Positions 56,577 to 64,000 of a stretch of 64,000 bases of DNA are shown here, one piece after another. The notes beneath the pieces were generated by a model, which was not told the DNA's origin, did no database searches, and saw nothing but the letters and a program-made list of their open reading frames with translations. Numbering within the stretch: position 1 is the stretch's first letter; each line of letters opens with the position of its first letter. The position numbers were made by a program, and so were the translations under genes. The DNA is from Tahibacter harae. Its GTDB lineage: Bacteria > Pseudomonadota > Gammaproteobacteria > Xanthomonadales > Rhodanobacteraceae. Where the stretch lies: contig NZ_JANFQO010000013.1 of assembly GCF_024437735.1 (NCBI RefSeq), positions 62,001 through 126,000 of the forward strand. The letters run 5' to 3'.

Positions 56577-56612
56577 AACGAGAACGGCGGGCCTGGCCCG
56601 CCGTTTCTCGTT
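56577..56612. terminator. Bidirectional terminator between convergent genes
   Basis: AACGAGAACGGCGGGCC (56577-56593) pairs with GGCCCGCCGTTTCTCGTT (56595-56612) with a single bulge. It separates the sugar dehydrogenase and redoxin genes. Confidence 0.82.
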
Positions 56613-56627
56613 CCGGCCTGCCTGAAA

Positions 56628-57239
56628 TCAGGAACCGTATTTCACCGAACAGCCGTACGGCTGCGATACCGGCACGCTGACCGCCTTGCCGCTGCCGAGT
56701 TCGGCCAGGGCCTGCTTCACGTATTGCGTCGCTTTGGGAATGTCGGCGGCGTCGGCGCTCTGGATGGAGTCGATGCCGCCCATGTAGCGCAGCACGCCCT
56801 GGCCGTCGATCACGTACATATGCGGCGTGGTCTTGGCGCCGTAGGCCTTGCCGGTGGCGCCTTCCGGGTCGAGCAGGTAGGCGGTGGGCGCGGCATTGCC
56901 GGTCTTGACGATGGCGTTGGCGCCGGCGCCGTCCACGGCGCCCTGCTTGCCCGGCGCGCCGGAATTGATCGACAGCCAGACCACGCCGGCGGCGGTGGCT
57001 TCCTTCTGCTGCGCCTGCATGTTGCCGCTGCCGTAGTGCTTCTTCACGAACGGGCATTCGGCGTTGGTCCATTCCAGCACGACGGTCTTGCCTTTGAATT
57101 CTTCCAGCGTGCGCGTCTTGCCGTTGCTGTCGGCGAGGCTGAAGGCCGGCGCGGGCTGGCCGACTTCGACCTTGGCGAGCGCGGGCAGGGCGGCGGTGGA
57201 CAGGAGGGCGGCGGCGAGGAAGGCGGACAGGTGTTTCAT
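56628..57239 (-). CDS. Periplasmic thioredoxin-fold peroxiredoxin-like protein, copy A
   Basis: 203 residues with a signal peptide (MKHLSAFLAAALLSTAALPALA). AhpC/TSA-type fold: VGQPAPAFSLADSNGKTRTLEEFKGKTVVLEWTNAECPFVKKHY with reactive Cys62, PTAYLLDPEGATGKAYGAKTTPHMYVIDGQGVL, and a second Cys197 near the C terminus (PYGCSVKY). No CxxC, so it is peroxiredoxin-like rather than a thioredoxin. It is a close paralogue of the next upstream gene and is third in a DsbD-type operon, so it is probably a substrate of that reductant transporter. Confidence 0.85.
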   Translation of the reverse strand: MKHLSAFLAAALLSTAALPALAKVEVGQPAPAFSLADSNGKTRTLEEFKGKTVVLEWTNAECPFVKKHYGSGNMQAQQKEATAAGVVWLSINSGAPGKQGAVDGAGANAIVKTGNAAPTAYLLDPEGATGKAYGAKTTPHMYVIDGQGVLRYMGGIDSIQSADAADIPKATQYVKQALAELGSGKAVSVPVSQPYGCSVKYGS

Positions 57240-57309
57240 GAGGCACTCCAGCTGGCGGGGGATCGGAGGCAACCGCGCCGGCGCTGCCGGCCGCGGCGCC
57301 GGTGCGTAC

Positions 57310-57921
57310 TCAGTTCGGGGCGTATTTCACGGCGCAGCCGTAGGGCGCGGACAGCGGCACGCTGACGGGCTTGCCTGCAGCCAGTTCGGCCAGCGCCTGC
57401 TTCACGTATTGCGTCGCTTTGGGAATGTCGGCCGCATCGTCGCTGATGATGGAGTCGATGCCGCCCTTGTAGCGCAGCACGCCCTGGCCGTCGATCACGT
57501 ACATGTGCGGCGTGGTGGCCGCGCCGTAGGCCCGGCCGGTGGCGCCGGTGGGATCGAGCAGGTAGGCCGTCGGTGCGCTGTGGTCTATCTGTATCTGCTG
57601 GTTGGCGTCGCCGCCGTCGACTTCGCCCTGTTTGCCGGGCGCGCCGGAATTGATCGCGAGCCAGACCACGCCGGCGGCGGTGGCTTCCTTCTGCTGCCGC
57701 TGCATGTTGCCGCTGTCGTAGTGCTTGCGCACGAAGGGACATTCGGCGTTGGTCCATTCCAGCACCACGGTCCTGCCTTTGAATTCTTCCAGCGTGCGCG
57801 TCCTGCCGTTGCTGTCGGCGAGGCTGAAGGCCGGCGCGGGCTGGCCTACGTCGACACGTGCCGAAAGCGATGTGGCGCTCAGCGCGAGGACGGCGGCGAG
57901 CAGGGCGGACATCCGTTTCAT
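57310..57921 (-). CDS. Periplasmic thioredoxin-fold peroxiredoxin-like protein, copy B
   Basis: 203 residues, colinear with copy A and nearly identical in the central segments (TRTLEEFKG, VVLEWTNAECPFV, PKATQYVKQALAEL), so a tandem duplication. The reactive Cys is in ECPFVRKHY and the C-terminal Cys in PYGCAVKY. The middle differs (GGDANQQIQIDHSAPT versus GAGANAIVKTGNAAPT), suggesting a changed substrate or partner surface. Its ATG overlaps the DsbD-family stop (ATGA), so translation is coupled to the membrane transporter. Confidence 0.85.
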   Translation of the reverse strand: MKRMSALLAAVLALSATSLSARVDVGQPAPAFSLADSNGRTRTLEEFKGRTVVLEWTNAECPFVRKHYDSGNMQRQQKEATAAGVVWLAINSGAPGKQGEVDGGDANQQIQIDHSAPTAYLLDPTGATGRAYGAATTPHMYVIDGQGVLRYKGGIDSIISDDAADIPKATQYVKQALAELAAGKPVSVPLSAPYGCAVKYAPN

Positions 57922-60065
57922 GGGGAACTCCCGGAAGTTGAATAGGACGGGGACGGGGAGGCCGCCGCGCGCGCCAGGGCTGCGTCGACCAGGCCGGGCG
58001 TGAGCAGCTGCGGCAGCACTTCCGGCGCGCCGCCGCCGCGCGGGTAGACCACGTAGAGCGGCACGCCGCTGCGCTGGAAATTGGCGAGGTAGCGGGTGAT
58101 GGCGGCGTCCTGGTTGGTCCAGTCGCCCTTGAGGTAGTGGATGCCGTCGCGGCGCAGGCGCGCAGCGAAATCCTCCGACGACAGCGCGATGCGCTCGTTG
58201 GCCAGGCAGGTGATGCACCAGGCCGCGGTCATGTTGACGAAGACGGGTTCGCCGCGGTGCTGCAGTTCCTCGAAGCGCTGCGGCGTCCAGGTCTGCCAGG
58301 CCTGGCCTGCGCCGGCTTCGGCACCGGGACGGACGGCGAGCGTGGTCAGCGCGGACAGCGGCGCCAGCGCCAGCAACAACAAGGCGGCGAAGACCAGGCG
58401 GCGCCCCCAGCCGGCCTGCGGCTGCAACTGGCTGCGGCCGTGGTAGAGCAGCGCCGCAATCAGCGCGACCAGGCCCAGCAGCGCGACGGCGGCCGCATCC
58501 GCGCCGACCTGGCGCATCAGCACCCAGAACAGCCAGACCGCGGTCACGTACAGCGGCCAGGCCATGACCTGCTTGAAGGTCTCCATCCAGGCGCCGGGCC
58601 GCGGCAGCCAGCGCGCCAGCAGCGGGATGAAGCTCAGCGCGACGATGGGCAGCGCCAGGCCGGCGCCCAGCGCGGCAAACACCGCCAGTGCCGCCGCCGC
58701 CGGCTGGGTCAGCGCGAAACCCAGCGCCGGCCCCATGAACGGTGCGGTGCAGGGGCTGGCGACGACGCAGGCGAGCACACCGGTGAAGAAAGCTCCGCGC
58801 GCGCCGCCGCCGCCGGCCAGCGACTGGCCCACGCCCATCAGGCGCGCGCCGATGACGAAGGCGCCGGAAAGACTCAGGCCCATCGCGACCATGAGATAGG
58901 CCAGCGCCGCGACCAGCAGCGGCGATTGCAGCTGGAAGCCCCAGCCCAGGCTCTGGCCGGCCGCGCGCAGGGCCAGCAGCACCGCCGCAAGCACGAGAAA
59001 GCCGCTGACGGCACCGGCGAGATAGGCCAGGCCGTCGCGCCGCGCCGCGGCCGGCGCATGCGCCGATTCGGCCAGGCCCAGCGCCTTGAGCGACAGCACC
59101 GGGAATACGCAGGGCATCAGGTTCAGCACGATGCCGCCGAGGAAGGCCAGCAGCAGCGCGATGCCGAGGCCGCCGACCTCGCCCGGCGCGGCGCCGTGCG
59201 CCGTCTCCGCGGCGGCCGGTCCCGCCGCGGCGGCGGCCGCCGGCCAGGGCGCCGCAACCTGCCAGGCGCGCAGCGCTTCGCCGCGGCGCTCGACGAAAAC
59301 CAGGTCCAGCGCCGCCGGTGCCGCGACGAAATATTCGCTGCGCGCCGCGTTCACCACGAGCGCGGCGCCGTCGCGCGCGATCTGCGCCGGCGCATTGGCC
59401 AGCACCTGCGGTTGCAGGGCGAACACGTCAAGGGCGTCGGCCGCGGGCAGATCGGCGCCTTGTACGCGGATGTTGATGCGCTCGCCGTCTGCACTGACCG
59501 CCGCCTTCCAGCTTGCCGCGACCGGCCGCCGGGCCAGCGCTGCGCGGACGGCCGCGGCAGCCGGGCTGTCCGCCGGCGCGGCGGCGGCGGCGGCGACCGG
59601 CAGGGTCAGCGTCAGCTCGGCCTTGCCCGGTATGCATTCCTCCTTGCACACCAGCCAGTTCGCCGCCAGCCGGACGGTCGCCTCGGTGCCGGCCGCGGCG
59701 GCCGGCACCTCGATCGCAACCGGCAGCAGGGCCGTACCCGAATAGCCGAAATTGAACAGGTCGCCGATCTGCAGCCGCTCCGGAGCCGGCCAGGCGATGG
59801 GGCCGGCCTTCCAGCCGGGCGGCAGCGTCCATTCAAACCGTGTGGGCAGGCCGGTATCGCCGGCGTTCTGCCAGTAGGTATGCCAGTGTTCCTCGTGCTC
59901 CAGGCGCAGGCCGACCCAGTTCGCCGCGCCGGCGACCAGCGCCTGGCGCTCGGCCACCAGTTCGACGGCGAGATGCTCGCTCTGTAGCGGCGCGGCCTGC
60001 ACCGCGCCGGCCGACAGGGCGGCCAGGCCGATCAGGCTGAGCAGTCTTGGCCAAGAGTGCGGCAT
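57918..60065 (-). CDS. DsbD/ScsB-family membrane thiol reductant transporter
   Basis: 715 residues. Signal peptide, an N-terminal periplasmic domain of ScsB/DUF255-type with WLVCKEECIPGKAELTLTLP (two Cys), a polytopic core with NLMPCVFPVLSLKALG and ACVVASPCTAPFMGPALG (the two transmembrane redox Cys), and a C-terminal thioredoxin domain with WCITC at 616-620. It carries electrons from cytoplasmic thioredoxin to periplasmic proteins. AGGA lies upstream of the ATG. The two coupled redoxin genes downstream are the likely acceptors, like the ScsB-peroxiredoxin systems known in other proteobacteria. Confidence 0.9.
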   Translation of the reverse strand: MPHSWPRLLSLIGLAALSAGAVQAAPLQSEHLAVELVAERQALVAGAANWVGLRLEHEEHWHTYWQNAGDTGLPTRFEWTLPPGWKAGPIAWPAPERLQIGDLFNFGYSGTALLPVAIEVPAAAAGTEATVRLAANWLVCKEECIPGKAELTLTLPVAAAAAAPADSPAAAAVRAALARRPVAASWKAAVSADGERINIRVQGADLPAADALDVFALQPQVLANAPAQIARDGAALVVNAARSEYFVAAPAALDLVFVERRGEALRAWQVAAPWPAAAAAAGPAAAETAHGAAPGEVGGLGIALLLAFLGGIVLNLMPCVFPVLSLKALGLAESAHAPAAARRDGLAYLAGAVSGFLVLAAVLLALRAAGQSLGWGFQLQSPLLVAALAYLMVAMGLSLSGAFVIGARLMGVGQSLAGGGGARGAFFTGVLACVVASPCTAPFMGPALGFALTQPAAAALAVFAALGAGLALPIVALSFIPLLARWLPRPGAWMETFKQVMAWPLYVTAVWLFWVLMRQVGADAAAVALLGLVALIAALLYHGRSQLQPQAGWGRRLVFAALLLLALAPLSALTTLAVRPGAEAGAGQAWQTWTPQRFEELQHRGEPVFVNMTAAWCITCLANERIALSSEDFAARLRRDGIHYLKGDWTNQDAAITRYLANFQRSGVPLYVVYPRGGGAPEVLPQLLTPGLVDAALARAAASPSPSYSTSGSSP

Positions 60066-60275
60066 GCGGATCCTCGCGCTGGACGCCGCGCCGGCGGCGG
60101 GCTGTGGATGATGGGCTGTCGGAAGCAGGACCGCACAGTAGCGCGGGCTGTTTCAGGTCTTCTGGCTAATCAGCGCCCAGATGTTGCAATGCTGCGCCAG
60201 TCCGAGTCGCCGCCCGACAGTTCCGCGCCGCCTTCCCCGTCCTGCGGATCCATACGACAGAGAAGGGGAAATCTC

Positions 60276-61985
60276 ATGCGGCTGTTCCTGCGTGCCCTGG
60301 TCCTGCTGGCCGGGCTCTGGCCGGCCCTGCCGGCGTTTGCCGCCGAGCTGGTCTTCCGCGACGGCTTCGAGACGTCCCTGCGCCCGGCCACGCGCGGCGA
60401 GGCGGCGCGCTTCCTGACCCAGGCCACGTTCGGGCCTTCCGACAGCACGGTGGATGCGCTGGCCGCCAGCGACTACGCCGCCTGGATCCAGGCCCAGACC
60501 GCGCTGCCGCCGAGCTTCGTGCTGCCCTACATGCGCACCCAGGCGGGCATCGGCAATCCGCTGGAACCGATTCCCTTCCACTATTTCCGCCAGGCCTGGT
60601 TCGTGCGCGTGCTGGATGCGCCGGACCAGCTGCGCCAGCGCGTGGCCTTTGCGCTGAGCGAGATCCTGGTCGTGTCCGAACGCGGCAACGCCCTGGGCAA
60701 CGACGGCCTGGCCCTGGGTGCCTACTACGACATCCTGCTGCGCAACGCACTGGGCAACTACCGCCAGCTGCTGGAGGACGTGACCCTGAGCCCGGCCATG
60801 GGCCGCTACCTGAGCATGTACCGCAACCGCAAGCCCGATCCGGCCAACAACATCCAGTCGGACGAGAACTATGCGCGCGAGGTGATGCAGCTGTTCTCCA
60901 TCGGCCTGGTCAAGCTCAACCGCGACGGTACGCCGGTGCTGGTCAATGGCCAGACCGTGCCGACCTACGACGGCGATGTGGTGCGCGGCTTCGCCCGCGT
61001 GTTCACCGGCTGGGCCTGCCATTGCGGACCGGGCCAGCCCTGCCCGGCCGATCCCTTCCCGGTGGAGCCGTTCACCTGCAGCACCGAGCACGAGATGGTG
61101 CCGTACGAGAACTACCACGATCAGGGCGAGAAGCGCGTGCTCGACGGTGTGGTGCTGCCGGCCGGCGTGACCGCCCGGGCGGAGCTGGAGCACGCGCTGG
61201 ACATCCTGTTCCAGCATCCCAACGTGGCGCCGTTCGTCTCGCGCCAGCTGATCCAGCGCCTGGTCACCAGCAATCCGTCGCCGGCCTATGTCGAGCGCGT
61301 GGCGAGCGTGTTCGAGAACAATGGCCAGGGCGTGCGCGGCGATCTCGCCGCCACCGTCGCGGCCATCCTGCTCGACCGCGAGGCGCGCACGCCGCAGCCC
61401 GACAGTGCCGCCTTCGGCAAGGTGCGCGAACCGCTGCTGCGCCTGACCGCGCTGTGGCGCGCCTTCGACGTGATGTGGGAGAACGACGAACTGTTCCCCA
61501 ACGACCGCGAGATCCACGAGACGCACAACCAGTCGCCGCTGTTCTCGCCGTCGGTATTCAATTTCTTCTCGCCCGCCTACGCCCCCGGCGGCGCCCTGGC
61601 CGATGCGGGGAAAGTGGCGCCGGAAATGCAGATCATCACCGCGAGCTTCGCCATCAGCCTGGCCAACGATGTGTCCAACCGCGTGTTCTGGGGCTATCGC
61701 GGCGGGCCCATGGACGAATTCGACGACCGTGTGCGGCTGATCCAGCTGCAGCGCTGGGAACAGGCGCTGCGCCCGGCCGCCGGCGAGAACGAGGCGCCGG
61801 CCGGCGCGGTGGACCGCCTGCTGGACCGCTGCGCCGAGCTGCTGCTGGGCGGGCGGATCTCGCCGGCGCTGCGCAGCCGCATCCGCAGCCGCGTGCTGGC
61901 GCTGCCGGCGGACGAGCCGCTGCGCCGCGTGCAGAACGCGATCTATCTGATGGCCACTTCGCCGGAATTCGCGGTACAGCGCTAG
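60276..61985 (+). CDS. DUF1800 family exported protein
   Basis: 569 residues: signal peptide (MRLFLRALVLLAGLWPALPAFA), then AELVFRDGFETSLRPATRGEAARFLTQATFGPSDSTVDAL, so the mature N terminus carries an FRDGFE motif before the DUF1800 core. Core signatures: QRVAFALSEILVVSE, IQSDENYAREVMQLFSIGLVKLNRDG, FARVFTGWAC, FVSRQLIQRLVTSNPSP and SPSVFNFFSPAYAPGG. DUF1800 proteins are secreted, function unknown, and almost always paired with a DUF1501 gene, which follows here after 10 bases. AAGGGGA lies 6-7 bases before the ATG. Confidence 0.88.
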   Translation: MRLFLRALVLLAGLWPALPAFAAELVFRDGFETSLRPATRGEAARFLTQATFGPSDSTVDALAASDYAAWIQAQTALPPSFVLPYMRTQAGIGNPLEPIPFHYFRQAWFVRVLDAPDQLRQRVAFALSEILVVSERGNALGNDGLALGAYYDILLRNALGNYRQLLEDVTLSPAMGRYLSMYRNRKPDPANNIQSDENYAREVMQLFSIGLVKLNRDGTPVLVNGQTVPTYDGDVVRGFARVFTGWACHCGPGQPCPADPFPVEPFTCSTEHEMVPYENYHDQGEKRVLDGVVLPAGVTARAELEHALDILFQHPNVAPFVSRQLIQRLVTSNPSPAYVERVASVFENNGQGVRGDLAATVAAILLDREARTPQPDSAAFGKVREPLLRLTALWRAFDVMWENDELFPNDREIHETHNQSPLFSPSVFNFFSPAYAPGGALADAGKVAPEMQIITASFAISLANDVSNRVFWGYRGGPMDEFDDRVRLIQLQRWEQALRPAAGENEAPAGAVDRLLDRCAELLLGGRISPALRSRIRSRVLALPADEPLRRVQNAIYLMATSPEFAVQR

Positions 61986-61995
61986 GAGCATGCCC

Positions 61996-63426
61996 ATGAG
62001 CAACGATTTCCAGAACGCCTCGCGCCGGCGCTTCCTGCGCAACAGCCTGGCCGCGCTGGCCGGCGGCGCCGGCTTCTTCGGCGCGCCGCAGAGCCTGTCC
62101 CTCATCAACAGTGCCTGGGCGCAGCAGCGCGGCGCCGAGTGCGGCGGCGACTACAAGGCGCTGGTCTGCGTGTTCCTGCTCGGCGGCAACGACGGCCACA
62201 ACCTGGTCGTGCCGCGCGGCAACGTGGAATACGGCCACTACGCCCAGCGCCGCCGCGGCCTCTCCATTCCCCAGGCCCAGCTGCTGCCGCTGCAGGCCCA
62301 GGGCGCACCGTTCGCGCTGGGCCTGCATCCGGCCATGACGCGGATGGCGAATTTGTTCAATACGGGAAAAATGGCCGTTATCGGCAATGTCGGCGCGCTG
62401 CTGCAGCCAGTCAGCCGGCAGCAGTACGACGACCGCACCGCGCGCCTGCCGCCGCAGCTGTTCTCGCACAACGACCAGCAGGCGTTCTGGCAGTCGCTGC
62501 AGGTGCGCTCGCCTACCGACATCACGCCGGCGACCGGCTGGGCCGGCCGCCTGGCCGAGCTGATCCAGGACAGCCACAACCCCTGCGGCCGTCTGACCAT
62601 GAACCTGTCCCTGGCCGGCGCGAATCCGTTCCAGGCCGGCAGTGCCAGCGAGGCGCTGAGCGTGGACAGCGGTCCCATCCGCGCCGTCGAAAGCGACCGC
62701 GAGCCTGGCGCCGTGGCCGAACTCGAAGCAGTCTACGCCCTGGGCCAGGGCAATCCGCTGGTCGAGGAATACCGCCGCGCCACACGCAGCGCGATCGACA
62801 ACTACGCCGTGCTGCGCGAGGTGCTGGCCGCCGCACCGGCGCTGCCGACCGTGTTTCCGCCGGCGCCGGAAGCGGGCGATCCGCCGTCCGCGCGCTTCGC
62901 CTATGCCCTGGGCAGCCAGCTGCGCCGCGCCGCGGAGCTGATCTCGGTGCGCGCCGCGCTGGGCCAGCGCCGGCAGATCTTCTTTTGTTCGCTCGGCGGC
63001 TTCGACACTCACGATGCGCAGAGCGCCGATCAGCCCGAACTGCTGAGCGGCCTGGACCAGGCCCTGGCCGCGTTCCACCAGGCCACGCGCGACCTCAATG
63101 TGGAAAACGCCGTCACGACATTTGCCGCCAGCGAATTCGGCCGCTCCCTGACCAGCAACGGCGACGGCTCCGACCATGGCTGGGGCAATCATCTGTTCGC
63201 GCTCGGCGGCGCGGTCAACGGCGGCCGCGTCTACGGCGCGATTCCGGATCTTTCGCCCGGCAGCACCGATTTCGCCGGCGACGGCAACCTGATCCCGAAA
63301 CTGTCGGTGGATCAGTACGGCGCCACGCTGGCGCGCTGGTTCGGCGTGAGCGATGCGGCGCTGCTGGATCTGTGCTTTCCCAACCTGGCGAATTTCAGCG
63401 TGCGCGACCTGGGTTTCCTGGCCTGA
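61996..63426 (+). CDS. DUF1501 family Tat-exported protein
   Basis: 476 residues. The N-terminal Tat signal is SRRRFLRNSLAALAGGAGFF. The alkaline-phosphatase-like (DUF1501) fold shows FLLGGNDGHNLVVP, LFSHNDQQAFW, FFCSLGGFDTHDAQ, TFAASEFGRSLTSNGDGSDHGWGNHLFALGG, with His/Asp residues at metal-site-like positions. Enzyme activity is unproven for the family. AGGAG at 61984-61988 favours ATG 61996 over ATG 61990. Partner of the DUF1800 gene upstream; together they probably act outside the inner membrane. Confidence 0.88.
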   Translation: MSNDFQNASRRRFLRNSLAALAGGAGFFGAPQSLSLINSAWAQQRGAECGGDYKALVCVFLLGGNDGHNLVVPRGNVEYGHYAQRRRGLSIPQAQLLPLQAQGAPFALGLHPAMTRMANLFNTGKMAVIGNVGALLQPVSRQQYDDRTARLPPQLFSHNDQQAFWQSLQVRSPTDITPATGWAGRLAELIQDSHNPCGRLTMNLSLAGANPFQAGSASEALSVDSGPIRAVESDREPGAVAELEAVYALGQGNPLVEEYRRATRSAIDNYAVLREVLAAAPALPTVFPPAPEAGDPPSARFAYALGSQLRRAAELISVRAALGQRRQIFFCSLGGFDTHDAQSADQPELLSGLDQALAAFHQATRDLNVENAVTTFAASEFGRSLTSNGDGSDHGWGNHLFALGGAVNGGRVYGAIPDLSPGSTDFAGDGNLIPKLSVDQYGATLARWFGVSDAALLDLCFPNLANFSVRDLGFLA

Positions 63427-63550
63427 GGCCCGGCGCCGGCCGGGCGCCGCGGCCGGCGGACGAAGTCAGCAGCGAGCGGCGCCGGCCGGTCGTGCGGACC
63501 GGCCGGAACGGTCTGCTAGACTGCGCGCCGCCGCACCCGCAGGAACCGTC

Positions 63551-64000
63551 GTGTCCTCCCCCGCTCCCGTTTCGCCCGCGCGCAAGGCCGCGCTGGCCTT
63601 CATCTTTGTCACCGTACTGCTGGACATACTCGCCTTCGGCATCATCATTCCGGTGCTGCCGCAGCTGATCAAGCAGATGGTCGGCGGCGACACCGGCGCG
63701 GCGGCGACCTGGTACGGCGTCATCGGCATGGTGTTCAGCGCCGTGCAGTTTTTCTGCAATCCGGTCCAGGGCGCGCTGTCGGACCGCTACGGGCGGCGCC
63801 CGGTGATCCTGCTGTCCAATCTCGGCCTGGGCCTGGATTTCGTGCTCATGGCCCTGGTGCAGACCCTGCCCTGGCTGATCGTCGCGCGCGTGATCTCGGG
63901 CATGACCTCGGCCAGCTTCAGCACCGCCAACGCCTACATCGCCGACGTGACGCCGCCGGAGCGGCGCGCCGCCGCGTTCGGCCTGCTCGGCGCGGCCTTC
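63551..64000 (+). CDS. TCR/Tet-type MFS transporter (partial, runs off the window)
   Basis: The first 150 residues are visible. GTG 63551 has AGGAA about 7 bases upstream. The first helix LAFIFVTVLLDILAFGIIIPVLPQL, the cytoplasmic motif A loop GALSDRYGRRPVILLSN and the fourth and fifth helices (LGLDFVLMALVQTLPWLIVARVISGMTSASFSTANAYIADVTPPERRAAAFG) match 12-TM drug:H+ antiporters of the TetA type. The 3' end and the C-terminal half lie beyond 64000, so drug specificity cannot be judged. Confidence 0.85.
   Translation, partial: MSSPAPVSPARKAALAFIFVTVLLDILAFGIIIPVLPQLIKQMVGGDTGAAATWYGVIGMVFSAVQFFCNPVQGALSDRYGRRPVILLSNLGLGLDFVLMALVQTLPWLIVARVISGMTSASFSTANAYIADVTPPERRAAAFGLLGAAF

Overview
The window is GC-rich (roughly 68-70% by eye) gammaproteobacterial chromosome. 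An Ax21-family porin, an OleA/OleB/OleC long-chain olefin cluster, an ECF sigma factor next to a Ser/Thr kinase-TPR protein, GGGATTC-type extragenic repeats and secreted proteins with an '(I/V)FxDGF(E/D)' tail all point to Lysobacterales (Xanthomonadales), probably near Rhodanobacteraceae. The family placement is inference. I found no rRNA, tRNA, CRISPR array, transposase or prophage gene.

Layout. 1-7.2 kb: orphan ParA ATPase, a secreted serine-hydrolase-like protein whose nucleophile position is Asp, SixA, a YceI protein, a PLD/cardiolipin-synthase-like lipoprotein and a DUF1232 protein. 7.3-13.6 kb: secreted beta-helix protein (-) divergent from an ECF sigma factor overlapping a membrane Ser/Thr kinase with TPRs. 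13.8-18.9 kb: RDD protein, FadI-type thiolase divergent from a 2OG-Fe(II) oxygenase, a REP-like repeat block, a DUF2167-like membrane protein and a small exported protein. 18.9-24.8 kb: gltB-gltD with a good promoter. 25.2-29 kb: REC-EAL response regulator overlapping a hybrid histidine kinase (HisKA-HATPase-REC-HPt), so a probable c-di-GMP phosphorelay.

29-33.7 kb: glnB with an overlapping zinc-ribbon gene, a 36-bp tandem repeat, ubiK, a decayed SUFU-domain gene (two nonsense codons and two compensating frameshifts) and comM. 33.7-37.4 kb: beta-propeller phytase lipoprotein divergent from a TonB-dependent receptor, with a Pho-box-like site in the shared promoter region. 37.4-43.8 kb: xdhC-mocA pair, TetR regulator, an acidic unknown protein with a TTG start, Ax21 porin, trmL, a mono-haem cytochrome c and an SDR. 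44-49.4 kb: double-domain M16 peptidase, DUF4156 lipoprotein, and a secreted alpha/beta hydrolase with two C-terminal GSWFDP modules.

49.7-55.1 kb: oleA, oleB, an M50-like membrane metalloprotease, oleC, then a 3-hydroxyisobutyrate-dehydrogenase-family gene where oleD would be expected. 55.2-63.4 kb: a PQQ-type sugar dehydrogenase, a DsbD/ScsB-type reductant transporter operon with two tandemly duplicated periplasmic redoxins, and a DUF1800-DUF1501 export pair. The window ends inside a TCR/Tet-type MFS transporter.

The strongest leads are the ole cluster with a possible OleD substitute, the phosphate-linked phytase/TonB locus, the DGFE tail, the SUFU pseudogene, the Asp-for-Ser hydrolase and the redoxin duplication. 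Homology calls come from reading motifs, not from searches.
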